Origin: JANNWF01 sp038205755
GTDB lineage: Bacteria > Pseudomonadota > Gammaproteobacteria > Xanthomonadales > Xanthomonadaceae
Assembly: GCA_038205755.1 (NCBI GenBank)
Contig: JBBRBN010000027.1
Span: 1-44,281 of the forward strand
DNA length: 44,281 nucleotides
Reading direction: 5' to 3'
Below, in pieces: positions 17,038 to 23,991 of this stretch. The position numbers and the translations under genes are program-made. The notes beneath the pieces were generated by a model, which saw only the letters and a program-made list of their open reading frames with translations, did no database searches and was not told the DNA's origin. Each line of letters starts with the position of its first letter. Positions within the stretch are counted from its first letter, which is position 1.

Positions 17038-17065
17038 ACTTCTCTTTGGGTGGTCAAAGAGAAGT
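17038..17065. repeat. Inverted repeat, 11-bp arms
   Basis: ACTTCTCTTTG (17038-17048) and CAAAGAGAAGT (17055-17065), a perfect 11-bp stem with a 6-nt loop. It forms the core of a module whose flank GCCGAGTCACTTCT recurs inverted near 17502-17515. Confidence 0.8.
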
Positions 17066-17092
17066 AAGCAGGAGAACGGCCACCCCGGTTTC

Positions 17093-17117
17093 GCGCGCGC
17101 GCTTCCTGCGCGCGCGC
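17093..17117. repeat. Alternating GC palindrome
   Basis: GCGCGCGCGC (17093-17102) and GCGCGCGCGC (17108-17117) around a 5-nt loop, TTCCT. It is self-complementary alternating purine-pyrimidine DNA, able to form a hairpin or Z-DNA. Confidence 0.7.
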
Positions 17118-17218
17118 CTGCGGGCCTGATCTCCCGCCCGCCGCCGCTGCACAGGGGCCGCGAGAGCGAACAGCCGGCAAGCTGGGAGGCTGCTGGTTTT
17201 GCTGCTGCCCTTGTCGTC

Positions 17219-17281
17219 GTAGAGCCGAGCTTGCTCGGCTGCTGTGAGTGGGGTCGCGCAGCGGAGCAAGCTCCGCTCTAC
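17219..17281. repeat. Head-to-head pair of GTAG-type palindromes
   Basis: First unit GTAGAGCCGAGCTTGCTCGG (from 17219), second unit on the opposite strand ending in CTAC at 17281 (AGCGGAGCAAGCTCCGCTCTAC, 17260-17281). Each is a GTAG tetranucleotide followed by an imperfect hairpin. The arrangement is that of a bacterial interspersed mosaic element. Units of the same family occur inside valS at 22309-22542. Confidence 0.8.
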
Positions 17282-17661
17282 AAGCGCTTCCAGAGCGCAG
17301 CTGCTGCTCTTGCCTGCGGGTCCCGCACATCGCGCCAAGCAGCGCAGCTGGCAGTCGGGGAGCGGCGCCATTGTTTGATGCCGGGGATGGCCGGGTTTGA
17401 CGCCGGCCGACTGCTGGCGGGCAGCGCAGGGCACGCCGCGCAGCGCCGCGCGATGTCCGGGTCGCCTGCTCTTTGGTTACGCTCTCTTGGCGAGACAAGA
17501 AGAAGTGACTCGGCCACCGCTGAGGTGGACGACACGCTGCGACACCGCCGAGAAAGGCGAGTGAAGCCAAATGCACCGAATTCCAGCTCAGCCGCATGCC
17601 GGCCGGTTGCGCGCCCGCCGCCGGGCCGAAATGACCCATTCGCACCAGGCCCGGACCGCTC

Positions 17662-18579
17662 ATGAAACGCGACAACATCAACTACGTACTGGTCGGCGTG
17701 ACCGTGCTGGTCGGACTTGGCATCCTGCTCTCGACGCTGGCGGCAATCACCGGTCGCGGCGGGGTCACGACCAGTTACTACGTGCAGTTCACCAACGTGG
17801 CGGGCCTGCGGTTTGGTGCACCGGTCTACTACGAGGGTTACAAGGTCGGGCAGATTCTGGGCATCGAGCCGCAGCGTGGCGACGGCCGGACCCGCTACCG
17901 GGTGGAGCTGGGGGTGCGCTCGGATTGGCCGATTCCGGCCGACAGCGTGGCCCAGCGTCAGGCTTCAGGCCTGCTTGCCGACATGGCGATCGGCATCCGC
18001 GAGGGCCAAAGCGGGCAACCGCTGCCGGCCGGCGGTGAGCTGGTCGGTGAGGAGGGCGGCGACGTGTTCGCGGCCATGAACGAGCTGGCTGGCGAGCTGA
18101 CGGTGCTGTCCAAGGAGCGCATCCGGCCGCTGATCGAGACCCTGGCGCTGCGCGTCGACTCACTTGGCGCAACCCTGGACGAGGGTGCACCGACCCTGGT
18201 GCTGGAGTCACAGCGACTGCTGGAGCGGCTCAACAGGGCGGCGGATTCGATCAACGCCGTGCTCGACCAGCCCAATCGCGAGGCGATTGCCGACACGCTG
18301 CAGGACGTGCGCAGCCTTGCCGGCGAGCTGAAGTCGACCCAGGCGCGTGCCGATGCGCTGCTGCTCACATTGAATGAGACGGTGGATGAGAACCGCCCAG
18401 GGCTGCGGCAGTCGGTGCAGGATATCGAGCGCACGATCGGCACGATTGCCCAGCGCATCGATTCCATCACCCACCATCTGGAGTCTTCGAGCCGCAATTT
18501 CGACGAATTCAGCCGGGAGATTCGGCGCAGTCCGAATCGGCTGCTTTTCACCGCGCCACAGGACCAGGTGGAGAATTGA
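17662..18579 (+). CDS. mlaD: MlaD/MCE-domain lipid-binding protein
   Basis: 305-residue membrane-anchored periplasmic protein: one N-terminal transmembrane helix (about 8-29), an MCE domain (about 38-120, with VQFTNVAGLRFGAPVYYEGYKVG), and a long helical C-terminal part (about 135-290) resembling the helical barrels of MCE proteins. It forms the ring that handles phospholipid for the MlaEF transporter. It is separated from mlaF by the repeat insert, yet begins in an ATGA overlap with the open frame crossing it. The lipoprotein gene starts 2 bp after its stop. No MlaC carrier gene follows. Confidence 0.92.
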   Translation: MKRDNINYVLVGVTVLVGLGILLSTLAAITGRGGVTTSYYVQFTNVAGLRFGAPVYYEGYKVGQILGIEPQRGDGRTRYRVELGVRSDWPIPADSVAQRQASGLLADMAIGIREGQSGQPLPAGGELVGEEGGDVFAAMNELAGELTVLSKERIRPLIETLALRVDSLGATLDEGAPTLVLESQRLLERLNRAADSINAVLDQPNREAIADTLQDVRSLAGELKSTQARADALLLTLNETVDENRPGLRQSVQDIERTIGTIAQRIDSITHHLESSSRNFDEFSREIRRSPNRLLFTAPQDQVEN

Positions 18580-18581
18580 GC

Positions 18582-19193
18582 ATGCGCCGCATCAGCAGCA
18601 TCATTCTGGTGGCATTCGCGCTGGCCGGTTGCGCGGCGACGCCGGGTATTCCTGACACGACCTATTTCCGGCTGCCGCCAAGCGCACCGGTTGCCGCGCT
18701 GGCGACGCCGCTGTTCGAGCACCCGATCAGCGTCGATACCCTGATTGCCGATGGCCTGTACTCCGATCAGGCGCTGATCTACAGCCTTGACCCCGATGGC
18801 GCGCGGCTGCGTGCCTACCACTACCAGCTGTGGGTCGATCCGCCGGTGCGGATGCTGCAGCGGCGATTAATCGGCGTTCTGCGCGACATCAACGCGTCCA
18901 GCGTGGTCGCCGACCGGTTGCCGTCGCAGACCACCCGGCTGCGGGTAAGCGGGCGCATTGACCGGTTCGAGCGGGTGCGACGGGCGAGCGGCTGGGTGGC
19001 CGTCGCGAATCTGCACCTGCGCGTCGAAGGGGTCGATGATTCCGGCGTGCCGTTGCTGCTGCGCGACTACACCCACGAAGAGCCTGCCGACGGCGACTCG
19101 GTGCGTGATTCAGTGCAAGCGATGAGTACAGCGCTGGACCGCATTCTGGCCGACTTCCTGCGCGATCTGCAGACGGCGGCGAGGCGTGGCTGA
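18582..19193 (+). CDS. ABC-type transport auxiliary lipoprotein (PqiC-like)
   Basis: 203-residue lipoprotein: short signal peptide with lipobox LAGC (Cys17), then a PqiC/DUF330-type periplasmic domain. In known systems such lipoproteins (PqiC, and the auxiliary lipoproteins of Mce transporters) sit in the outer membrane and dock the MCE assembly. The residue after Cys is Ala, so outer-membrane sorting is expected. Start chosen at the ATG at 18582; a TTG at 18576 is possible. It completes the cassette permease-ATPase-MCE-lipoprotein and overlaps the next gene by 8 bp. Confidence 0.88.
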   Translation: MRRISSIILVAFALAGCAATPGIPDTTYFRLPPSAPVAALATPLFEHPISVDTLIADGLYSDQALIYSLDPDGARLRAYHYQLWVDPPVRMLQRRLIGVLRDINASSVVADRLPSQTTRLRVSGRIDRFERVRRASGWVAVANLHLRVEGVDDSGVPLLLRDYTHEEPADGDSVRDSVQAMSTALDRILADFLRDLQTAARRG

Positions 19194-19581
19194 AGCCGCC
19201 GCCCCGAACTGGAGTTCAAGCCAGCGGCGTCTGCTGCACGCCATGGGCTATCAGCTGCTGCGGCGACCGGCGCCAGCGGGTCCGGCGTCGCCGTTGCTGT
19301 CTCCGCAGTCGGCGCTGGTGCGTAAGCGGCTGTTGGTTGGGCTACCGCATGCACTGCCCGCTGAAGGCTCCTCTGCCGCGTCGCTGCTGGCTGCCGTCCT
19401 GCGCGGCGCGGGACTCGCGCCGGGCCACGTCGACGTTCGGCAGTCGCTCACGCTCGGTCAGGAGTTGGACCTGGATTTGCCGCCACTGGCGCAGCTGGCG
19501 GCCAGCCCGGCCGCGCGCCGCGCGCTGTGGCCGGCGCTGCGAGCGCTGCGCCGCCGTCTGCGTGGCGCCGCACCCCCGTGA
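19186..19581 (+). CDS. holD: Probable DNA polymerase III psi subunit (HolD-like)
   Basis: 131-residue protein called from position and pattern. It lies directly before rimI, as holD does in E. coli and relatives. Its N-terminal SSQRRLLHAMGYQLLRRP mirrors the start of psi proteins (short helix, then Leu-Arg-Arg-Pro), and the end QLAASPAARRALWPAL matches the psi pattern (N/S)PxARxALW. Psi bridges the chi subunit (HolC, at 23992-24414) to the clamp loader. The middle is Ala/Leu-rich and poorly conserved. Start is a GTG at 19186 overlapping the lipoprotein gene; its TGA overlaps the rimI GTG. Confidence 0.65.
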   Translation: MAEAAAPNWSSSQRRLLHAMGYQLLRRPAPAGPASPLLSPQSALVRKRLLVGLPHALPAEGSSAASLLAAVLRGAGLAPGHVDVRQSLTLGQELDLDLPPLAQLAASPAARRALWPALRALRRRLRGAAPP

Positions 19582-20081
19582 GCGCCCAGCTGCGTCCCGG
19601 CCCGGCGGTCGCGCAGCTGCGGGCCATGCAGGATCGCGACCTGGCCTACGTGCTGGCGATCGAGGCATCGGCCTATATGTTTCCGTGGTCGATCGGCGTG
19701 TTCCGGGATTGCCTGCGCGCCGGCTACGGCTGCTGGGTGCTGGAATCCGAGCAGGACGACATTGTTGGCTATGCGGTGCTCAGCGTTGCCGCCGGTGAGG
19801 CACATCTGCTCAATGTTTGCGTAGCGCCAGCGGCGCAGCGGCGGGGCCACGGTCGGCGCCTGGTGCTGCGCATGCTGGATGTCGCGCGCTGGCACGGCGC
19901 GGAGCGGTTGTTTCTGGAGGTGCGTCCGTCCAACCCGGTGGCCATCGAGCTGTACCGGTCGCTCGACTTTGCGGAGATCGGCCGTCGGCCGCGCTACTAC
20001 CCGGCCCCAGGCGGCCGCGAGGACGCCATCGTGATGGGCCGCGAGTTGTCTCCGCCCGTCGTCAAGGCGGGCGGCGGCTGA
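19578..20081 (+). CDS. rimI: Ribosomal protein S18-alanine N-acetyltransferase
   Basis: 167-residue GNAT acetyltransferase that acetylates the N-terminal alanine of ribosomal protein S18. The acetyl-CoA site is VCVAPAAQRRGHGRRLV (the Q/RxxGxG motif), with LFLEVRPSNPVAIELYRSLDF following, the region with the RimI-typical EVRxSNxxAxxLY pattern. Start is the GTG at 19578 in a GTGA overlap with the upstream HolD-like gene, consistent with translational coupling; an ATG in the same frame at 19527 would create a long overlap. Confidence 0.92.
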   Translation: MSAQLRPGPAVAQLRAMQDRDLAYVLAIEASAYMFPWSIGVFRDCLRAGYGCWVLESEQDDIVGYAVLSVAAGEAHLLNVCVAPAAQRRGHGRRLVLRMLDVARWHGAERLFLEVRPSNPVAIELYRSLDFAEIGRRPRYYPAPGGREDAIVMGRELSPPVVKAGGG

Positions 20082-20093
20082 GGCTGCAGGCGC

Positions 20094-20714
20094 TCAAGGC
20101 CTCGGCGTGAAAACTCCGGCGCGCTTGGCGGCGGGGCGCTCGGCCAGCCGCTTGCGATACTTCAGCAGGGTCGGGATATCGTCCAGCGCCCGGGTCAGGT
20201 AGAGCAGCTGGATGGCGTGGCCAAGCACGATGTCGGGCAGGGTGAAGCGCTCGCCCAGCAGGTAGTCATTGACTTCGATATGGCGCGACAGCCGGATCAG
20301 CAGCGGCAGCAGAGCGGCCTGGGCATCCTTCCGCTTGGCCTCGTCGGGAGCCAGTGCGGCATAGCGGAACACTAGAAAAGTGGCGGAATCGAAGGTCGAT
20401 GCCGCGAAGAACAGCCAAGACAGATAGGCGCCGCGCTCCGGCGATGCCAGCGGCACGGTGAGCCCGGCCTCCGGGCGCTGCTCAGCCAGTGACTGGCAGA
20501 TCGCGACGGACTCCCAGCGCCATTGACCATCGATCTCAACCGCCGGAACCAGCCCGAAAGGATGCCGACCAAGATGCGCTTCACGGCGATGTTCGCCGCC
20601 GGCGAAGTCGAGCTTGTGCTCCTCGATTTCGATCCCAAGCTCGTGCGACAGCCAGCGAACGCGGGCGCTGCGGTCAAAAGGGACAAATGAATGCAGGACT
20701 ATTCGGCTCGTCAT
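20094..20714 (-). CDS. Glutathione S-transferase family protein
   Basis: 206-residue protein with a thioredoxin-like N-terminal domain (SRIVLHSFVPFDRSARVRWL, then HPFGLVPAVEIDGQW with the cis-Pro VPA motif, and ESVAICQSLAE which binds the glutathione gamma-glutamyl group) and a helical C-terminal domain (YLLGERFTLPDIVLGHAI with the N-capping box). Substrate unknown. The ATG at 20714 begins the family homology. It is 68 bp downstream of valS on the same strand and converges on rimI with a 12-bp gap. Confidence 0.88.
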   Translation of the reverse strand: MTSRIVLHSFVPFDRSARVRWLSHELGIEIEEHKLDFAGGEHRREAHLGRHPFGLVPAVEIDGQWRWESVAICQSLAEQRPEAGLTVPLASPERGAYLSWLFFAASTFDSATFLVFRYAALAPDEAKRKDAQAALLPLLIRLSRHIEVNDYLLGERFTLPDIVLGHAIQLLYLTRALDDIPTLLKYRKRLAERPAAKRAGVFTPRP

Positions 20715-20782
20715 GTTTTCGGCATGCGGCTGCGTGGATCCCGATTGTCCGCCACCGGGCGTTTGTCGCCAAGCGGTAAATG

Positions 20783-23700
20783 TCAGCGCTCGGCGAGGCG
20801 CGTGCGCTGCTCGATCAAGGCGTCGCGCTGGCGACTCCAGTCGACCAGCCGCTGACGTTCCTGGACAACGACCGCGGCAGGCGCGTTGGCGACAAAGGTC
20901 GAACTGGCCAGCTTGCCTTCGCACTTGCTGATTTCGACGCTTATGCGCTTGATCTCCTTGTCCAGCCGCAGGCGCTCGGCAGCGAGGTCGACCAGGCCGG
21001 CCAGCGGCACGAACAGCGTCATCTCGGTTGACAGCACGGCCACTGCAGACGGCGGAACCTGCATATCGTCAACGATGGCGCCGAGATACCGGCATCGCGT
21101 CAGGAACTCGATCTCGCCGGTGAATTCGGTGACCAGCGACTGCTGGTAGGCGGTTCCGCCCCTGATCCAGAGCTCGGCGGGTTTCAATGGCGCAACGCCC
21201 AGCTCCGAGCGCACCCGCCGCAGTGCTGACACGGCTTCTCGAAGCAGGTTGGCCTTTTCACCCGCCACGCAATCATGCGGAATCGCTCCGAGCGGAAAGC
21301 GCGTGCTCGGATAGGCTGCCTCAACCAGGAACTGCCGCGACTCTCCCGTCAGTGGCTTCAATTCCTGCCAGATTTCCTCGGTAACGAATGGCGCGACGGG
21401 ATGCAGCAGCCGCAGCGTTGCCTCCAGCGTGCCGATCAGCGTCTGCTGGATGGCGATTTTCGCCGGCAGGTTGTGTCCCTGCAGCGCCGGCTTGGCAAAC
21501 TCAATGAACCAGTCGCAAAGCGAGTTCCAGGCAAACTCGTAGATGGCCTGGGAGGCAAGGTCGAACCGGTACTCGTCAATCGCCGTCTCGACCAGATTGA
21601 TCGTCGAATTGAGCTCGCCAACGATCCAGTGCTCGACCGGCGAGCGAGGATTGAGAAGCGGGAGGTCTGCGCGGGTTCCGCGCTCGATCATGTCGGCTGT
21701 GAAGCCCTCGCAGTTCATCAGCACAAACCGCGCCGCATTCCACAGCTTGTTGCAGAAGTTCTTGTAGCCCTCGCAGCGATTGAGATCGAACTTGATGTCG
21801 CGCCCGTGGCTGGCGAGCGAGGCGAAGGTGAAGCGCAGGGCGTCGGCGCCGAACGCCGGGATGCCGTCGGGAAACTCCTTGCGCGTCGCTTTCTCGATCT
21901 TCGGCGCGTCGGTCGGCTTCAGCAGTCCGCTGGTGCGCTTGGCGACCAGATCATCGAGGCTGATGCCGTCGATCAGATCGATCGGGTCGAGCACGTTGCC
22001 CTTCGACTTCGACATCTTCTGGCCCAGGCTGTCGCGCACCAGGCCGGTGATGTAGACGTCGCGAAACGGCACCTGACCGGTGAAGTGGTCGGTCATCATG
22101 ATCATCCGGGCGACCCAGAAGAAGATGATGTCGAAGCCGGTGACCAGCACCGATGTCGGCAGGCGCTTGGCGAAATCGTAGGCCACCATGGCGTCGGCAT
22201 TCGGCCAGCCGAGCGTCGAATGCGACCACAGCGCAGAGGAGAACCAGGTCTCCAGCACGTCAGGGTCGCGCCGCAGGGCGGGTCTCGACCCGCCGCCATC
22301 CGCACCCCGTAGAGCGGAGCTTGCTCCGCTGCTGTCAGCACCCCGTAGAGCGGAGCTTGCTCCGCTGCTGTCCGTGGTCTGCCGAGCAAGCTCGGCACTA
22401 CGGGCAGCGGTTGCCTGATCGTCAGGGGCGGCGGCTGCCTGATCGCCCCGTAGAGCGGAGCTTGCTCCGCTGCTCTCAGCACCCCGTAGAGCGGAGCTTG
22501 CTCCGCTGCTGTCGGTGGTCTGCCGAGCAAGCTCGGCACTACGGATCGCCTCCTCTTCGCTGCGCGCGACGTAGATGTTGCCGGCCTCGTCGTACCACGC
22601 CGGGATTCGATGTCCCCACCACAGCTGGCGCGAGATGCACCAGTCCTGGATGTTCGCCATCCAGTGCCGGTAGGTGTTGATCCAGTTCGGCGGCACGAAG
22701 CGCACCTCGCCGGGCTGCCCATCGATTCCCTCAACCAGCTCAAGCCCGCGCGTGCCCAGCGCCTCCATCTTCACGAACCACTGGTGGGTGAGGTAGGGCT
22801 CGATCACCTGGCCGGTGCGGTCTCCGCGCGGCACCTGCAGCTTGTGCGGCTTCTCGTCGATCAGCAGGCCCTGCTCGACCAGCTCGGCGAGCACAGCCTT
22901 GCGCGCGACATAGCGATCCAGCCCGCGAAAGCGCTCCGGCGCGGCCTCATTTAGGGTCGCCACCGGTGTGAAAATGTTGATCATCGGCAGCCCATGCCGC
23001 TGGCCCACCGCGTAGTCATTGAAGTCATGCGCCGGCGTCACCTTGACGCAGCCGGTGCCGAACTCACGATCCACGTAGTCGTCAGCGATGATTGGGATCT
23101 CGCGGTCGCACAGCGGCAGACGCACGGACCTGCCGATCAGGTGGGCGTAACGCTGGTCCTCGGGATGCACCATCACCGCGACGTCGCCGAGCAGCGTTTC
23201 CGGGCGCGTGGTGGCCACCACCAGCTGGCCGCTGCCGTCGGCCTGAACTGCATCAACCAGAGGGTAGGCAATCGACCACAGGAAGCCGTCCTCTTCTTCG
23301 CTGATGACTTCCAGATCGGAGATCGCCGTCTTCAGCACCGGATCCCAGTTCACCAGCCGCTGGCCGCGATAGATCAGGCCCTCCTCATGCAGGCGGACGA
23401 AGGTTTCGGTGACTGCGTTCGACAGGCCCGCGTCCATGGTGAAGCGCTCGCGCGACCAGTCGGCCGAGGCGCCGAGGCGACGCATCTGGCGGGTGATGGT
23501 GTCGCCGGACTGCTGCTTCCACTCCCAGACCTTGCCGATGAAGGCCTCGCGACCCAGCGTGTCGCGGGTCTCGCCGCGGCCCTCCAGCTGCAGATTGCGG
23601 CCGACCACCATCTCGGTGGCGATGCCGGCATGGTCGGTGCCGACCTGCCACAGCGTGTCAAAGCCGCGCATCCGGTGATAGCGGATCAACGTGTCCATCA

Positions 23701-23866
23701 GCGTGTGCTGAAACGCATGGCCCATGTGCAGGGTGCCGGTGACATTCGGCGGCGGCAGCATGATGGTGTAAGGGGTGCCGACACCCGATGGCTTGAACGC
23801 GCCAGCGGCTTCCCAGGCGGGATACCAGCGGGCTTCGATGGCGGCAGGTTCGAAAGACTTTTCCAT
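20783..23866 (-). CDS. valS: Valyl-tRNA synthetase with in-frame repeat-encoded insertion
   Basis: Class I synthetase charging tRNA-Val. The product is 1027 residues, about 75-80 longer than usual. PPPNVTGTLHMGH (HIGH motif, near residue 45), an editing CP1 domain, the WWGHRIPAWY block, DVLETWFSSALW, KMSKS at 617-621 and a C-terminal coiled coil (about 960-1027) are all present and in order. The extra residues lie at about 440-530, between VARSEEEAI and RRDPDVLETWF, and are encoded by six GTAG palindromes; that segment repeats SSGASSALRG four times. The frame is intact throughout. The start is family-typical (MEKSF) but has no Shine-Dalgarno: C-rich heptamers come right up to it. Gene order pepA-holC-valS is classical. 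Confidence 0.96.
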   Translation of the reverse strand: MEKSFEPAAIEARWYPAWEAAGAFKPSGVGTPYTIMLPPPNVTGTLHMGHAFQHTLMDTLIRYHRMRGFDTLWQVGTDHAGIATEMVVGRNLQLEGRGETRDTLGREAFIGKVWEWKQQSGDTITRQMRRLGASADWSRERFTMDAGLSNAVTETFVRLHEEGLIYRGQRLVNWDPVLKTAISDLEVISEEEDGFLWSIAYPLVDAVQADGSGQLVVATTRPETLLGDVAVMVHPEDQRYAHLIGRSVRLPLCDREIPIIADDYVDREFGTGCVKVTPAHDFNDYAVGQRHGLPMINIFTPVATLNEAAPERFRGLDRYVARKAVLAELVEQGLLIDEKPHKLQVPRGDRTGQVIEPYLTHQWFVKMEALGTRGLELVEGIDGQPGEVRFVPPNWINTYRHWMANIQDWCISRQLWWGHRIPAWYDEAGNIYVARSEEEAIRSAELARQTTDSSGASSALRGAESSGASSALRGDQAAAAPDDQATAARSAELARQTTDSSGASSALRGADSSGASSALRGADGGGSRPALRRDPDVLETWFSSALWSHSTLGWPNADAMVAYDFAKRLPTSVLVTGFDIIFFWVARMIMMTDHFTGQVPFRDVYITGLVRDSLGQKMSKSKGNVLDPIDLIDGISLDDLVAKRTSGLLKPTDAPKIEKATRKEFPDGIPAFGADALRFTFASLASHGRDIKFDLNRCEGYKNFCNKLWNAARFVLMNCEGFTADMIERGTRADLPLLNPRSPVEHWIVGELNSTINLVETAIDEYRFDLASQAIYEFAWNSLCDWFIEFAKPALQGHNLPAKIAIQQTLIGTLEATLRLLHPVAPFVTEEIWQELKPLTGESRQFLVEAAYPSTRFPLGAIPHDCVAGEKANLLREAVSALRRVRSELGVAPLKPAELWIRGGTAYQQSLVTEFTGEIEFLTRCRYLGAIVDDMQVPPSAVAVLSTEMTLFVPLAGLVDLAAERLRLDKEIKRISVEISKCEGKLASSTFVANAPAAVVVQERQRLVDWSRQRDALIEQRTRLAER
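22275..22543. repeat. GTAG palindrome array inside valS
   Basis: Six palindromic units: four in plus orientation (GTAGAGCGGAGCTTGCTCCG starting at 22309, 22345, 22450 and 22486) and two inverted (ending in CTAC at 22401 and 22542). They form two 94-bp composites (22309-22402 and 22450-22543) that differ at two or three positions and repeat with an exact period of 141 bp, or 47 codons. A further palindrome GCGGGTC/GACCCGC is at 22279-22293. The linker between composites itself holds a doubled TGCCTGATCG. The array is in frame with valS and contains no stop. Confidence 0.9.
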
Positions 23867-23991
23867 CGGGACTAGGGACTCGGGACTCGGAAGGGAGTGG
23901 GGCAGGGCTGAGGCGGCAGCGGTCTGGGCTCAGGAGCGCGGCGACCTGCTCCACTAGAGCCCTGACCTCTGACCTCTGAGCCGGCAAACAT
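23867..23991 (-). repeat. Intercistronic heptamer element B
   Basis: It fills the gap between holC and valS. In coding orientation, just after the holC stop come G-rich heptamers (GGCTCAG, AGGTCAG and related, 23960-23982); further on come C-rich heptamers of the form GAGTCCC/TAGTCCC (23868-23888), ending one base before the valS ATG. GGTCAGGGCTC can pair with GAGCCCAGACC in the spacer (one mismatch region). The plan is the same as at 2648-2734. Confidence 0.75.

Larger units (their letters stand above)
16866..17661. repeat. Repeat-rich insert between mlaF and mlaD
   Basis: A 796-bp gap in an otherwise tightly packed operon. Contents: an 11-bp inverted repeat ACTTCTCTTTG/CAAAGAGAAGT (17038-17065); an alternating GC hairpin (17093-17117); a head-to-head pair of GTAG palindromes (17219-17281); and an inverted, diverged copy of the first module (GCCGAGTCACTTCT on the opposite strand, ending near 17515). 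ATGAAA occurs at both edges (16862 and 17662). One plus-strand frame is open right across (16862-17665, 267 codons), overlapping mlaF and mlaD as ATGA at each end, but its translation (Ala-, Arg- and Ser-rich) looks like no protein I know. I do not call it a gene. Confidence 0.75.

Noticed and set aside
16862..17665. A 267-codon plus-strand frame as a real protein gene
   Set aside because: The Ala/Arg/Ser-rich translation follows the palindromes and has no domain-like pattern. It is kept only as a possible translational coupler.
15888..17681. A 597-codon open frame on the minus strand
   Set aside because: It is antisense to mlaE, mlaF and the insert; its open state comes from the codon bias of the plus-strand genes and of the repeats. 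The translation shows no known domain.
22275..22543. A CRISPR array in valS
   Set aside because: Units are palindromes in both orientations with short, similar linkers; spacers are not unique and the whole is in frame with valS.
22275..22543. valS as a broken or frameshifted gene
   Set aside because: The frame is continuous and all catalytic blocks on both sides are intact and in register.
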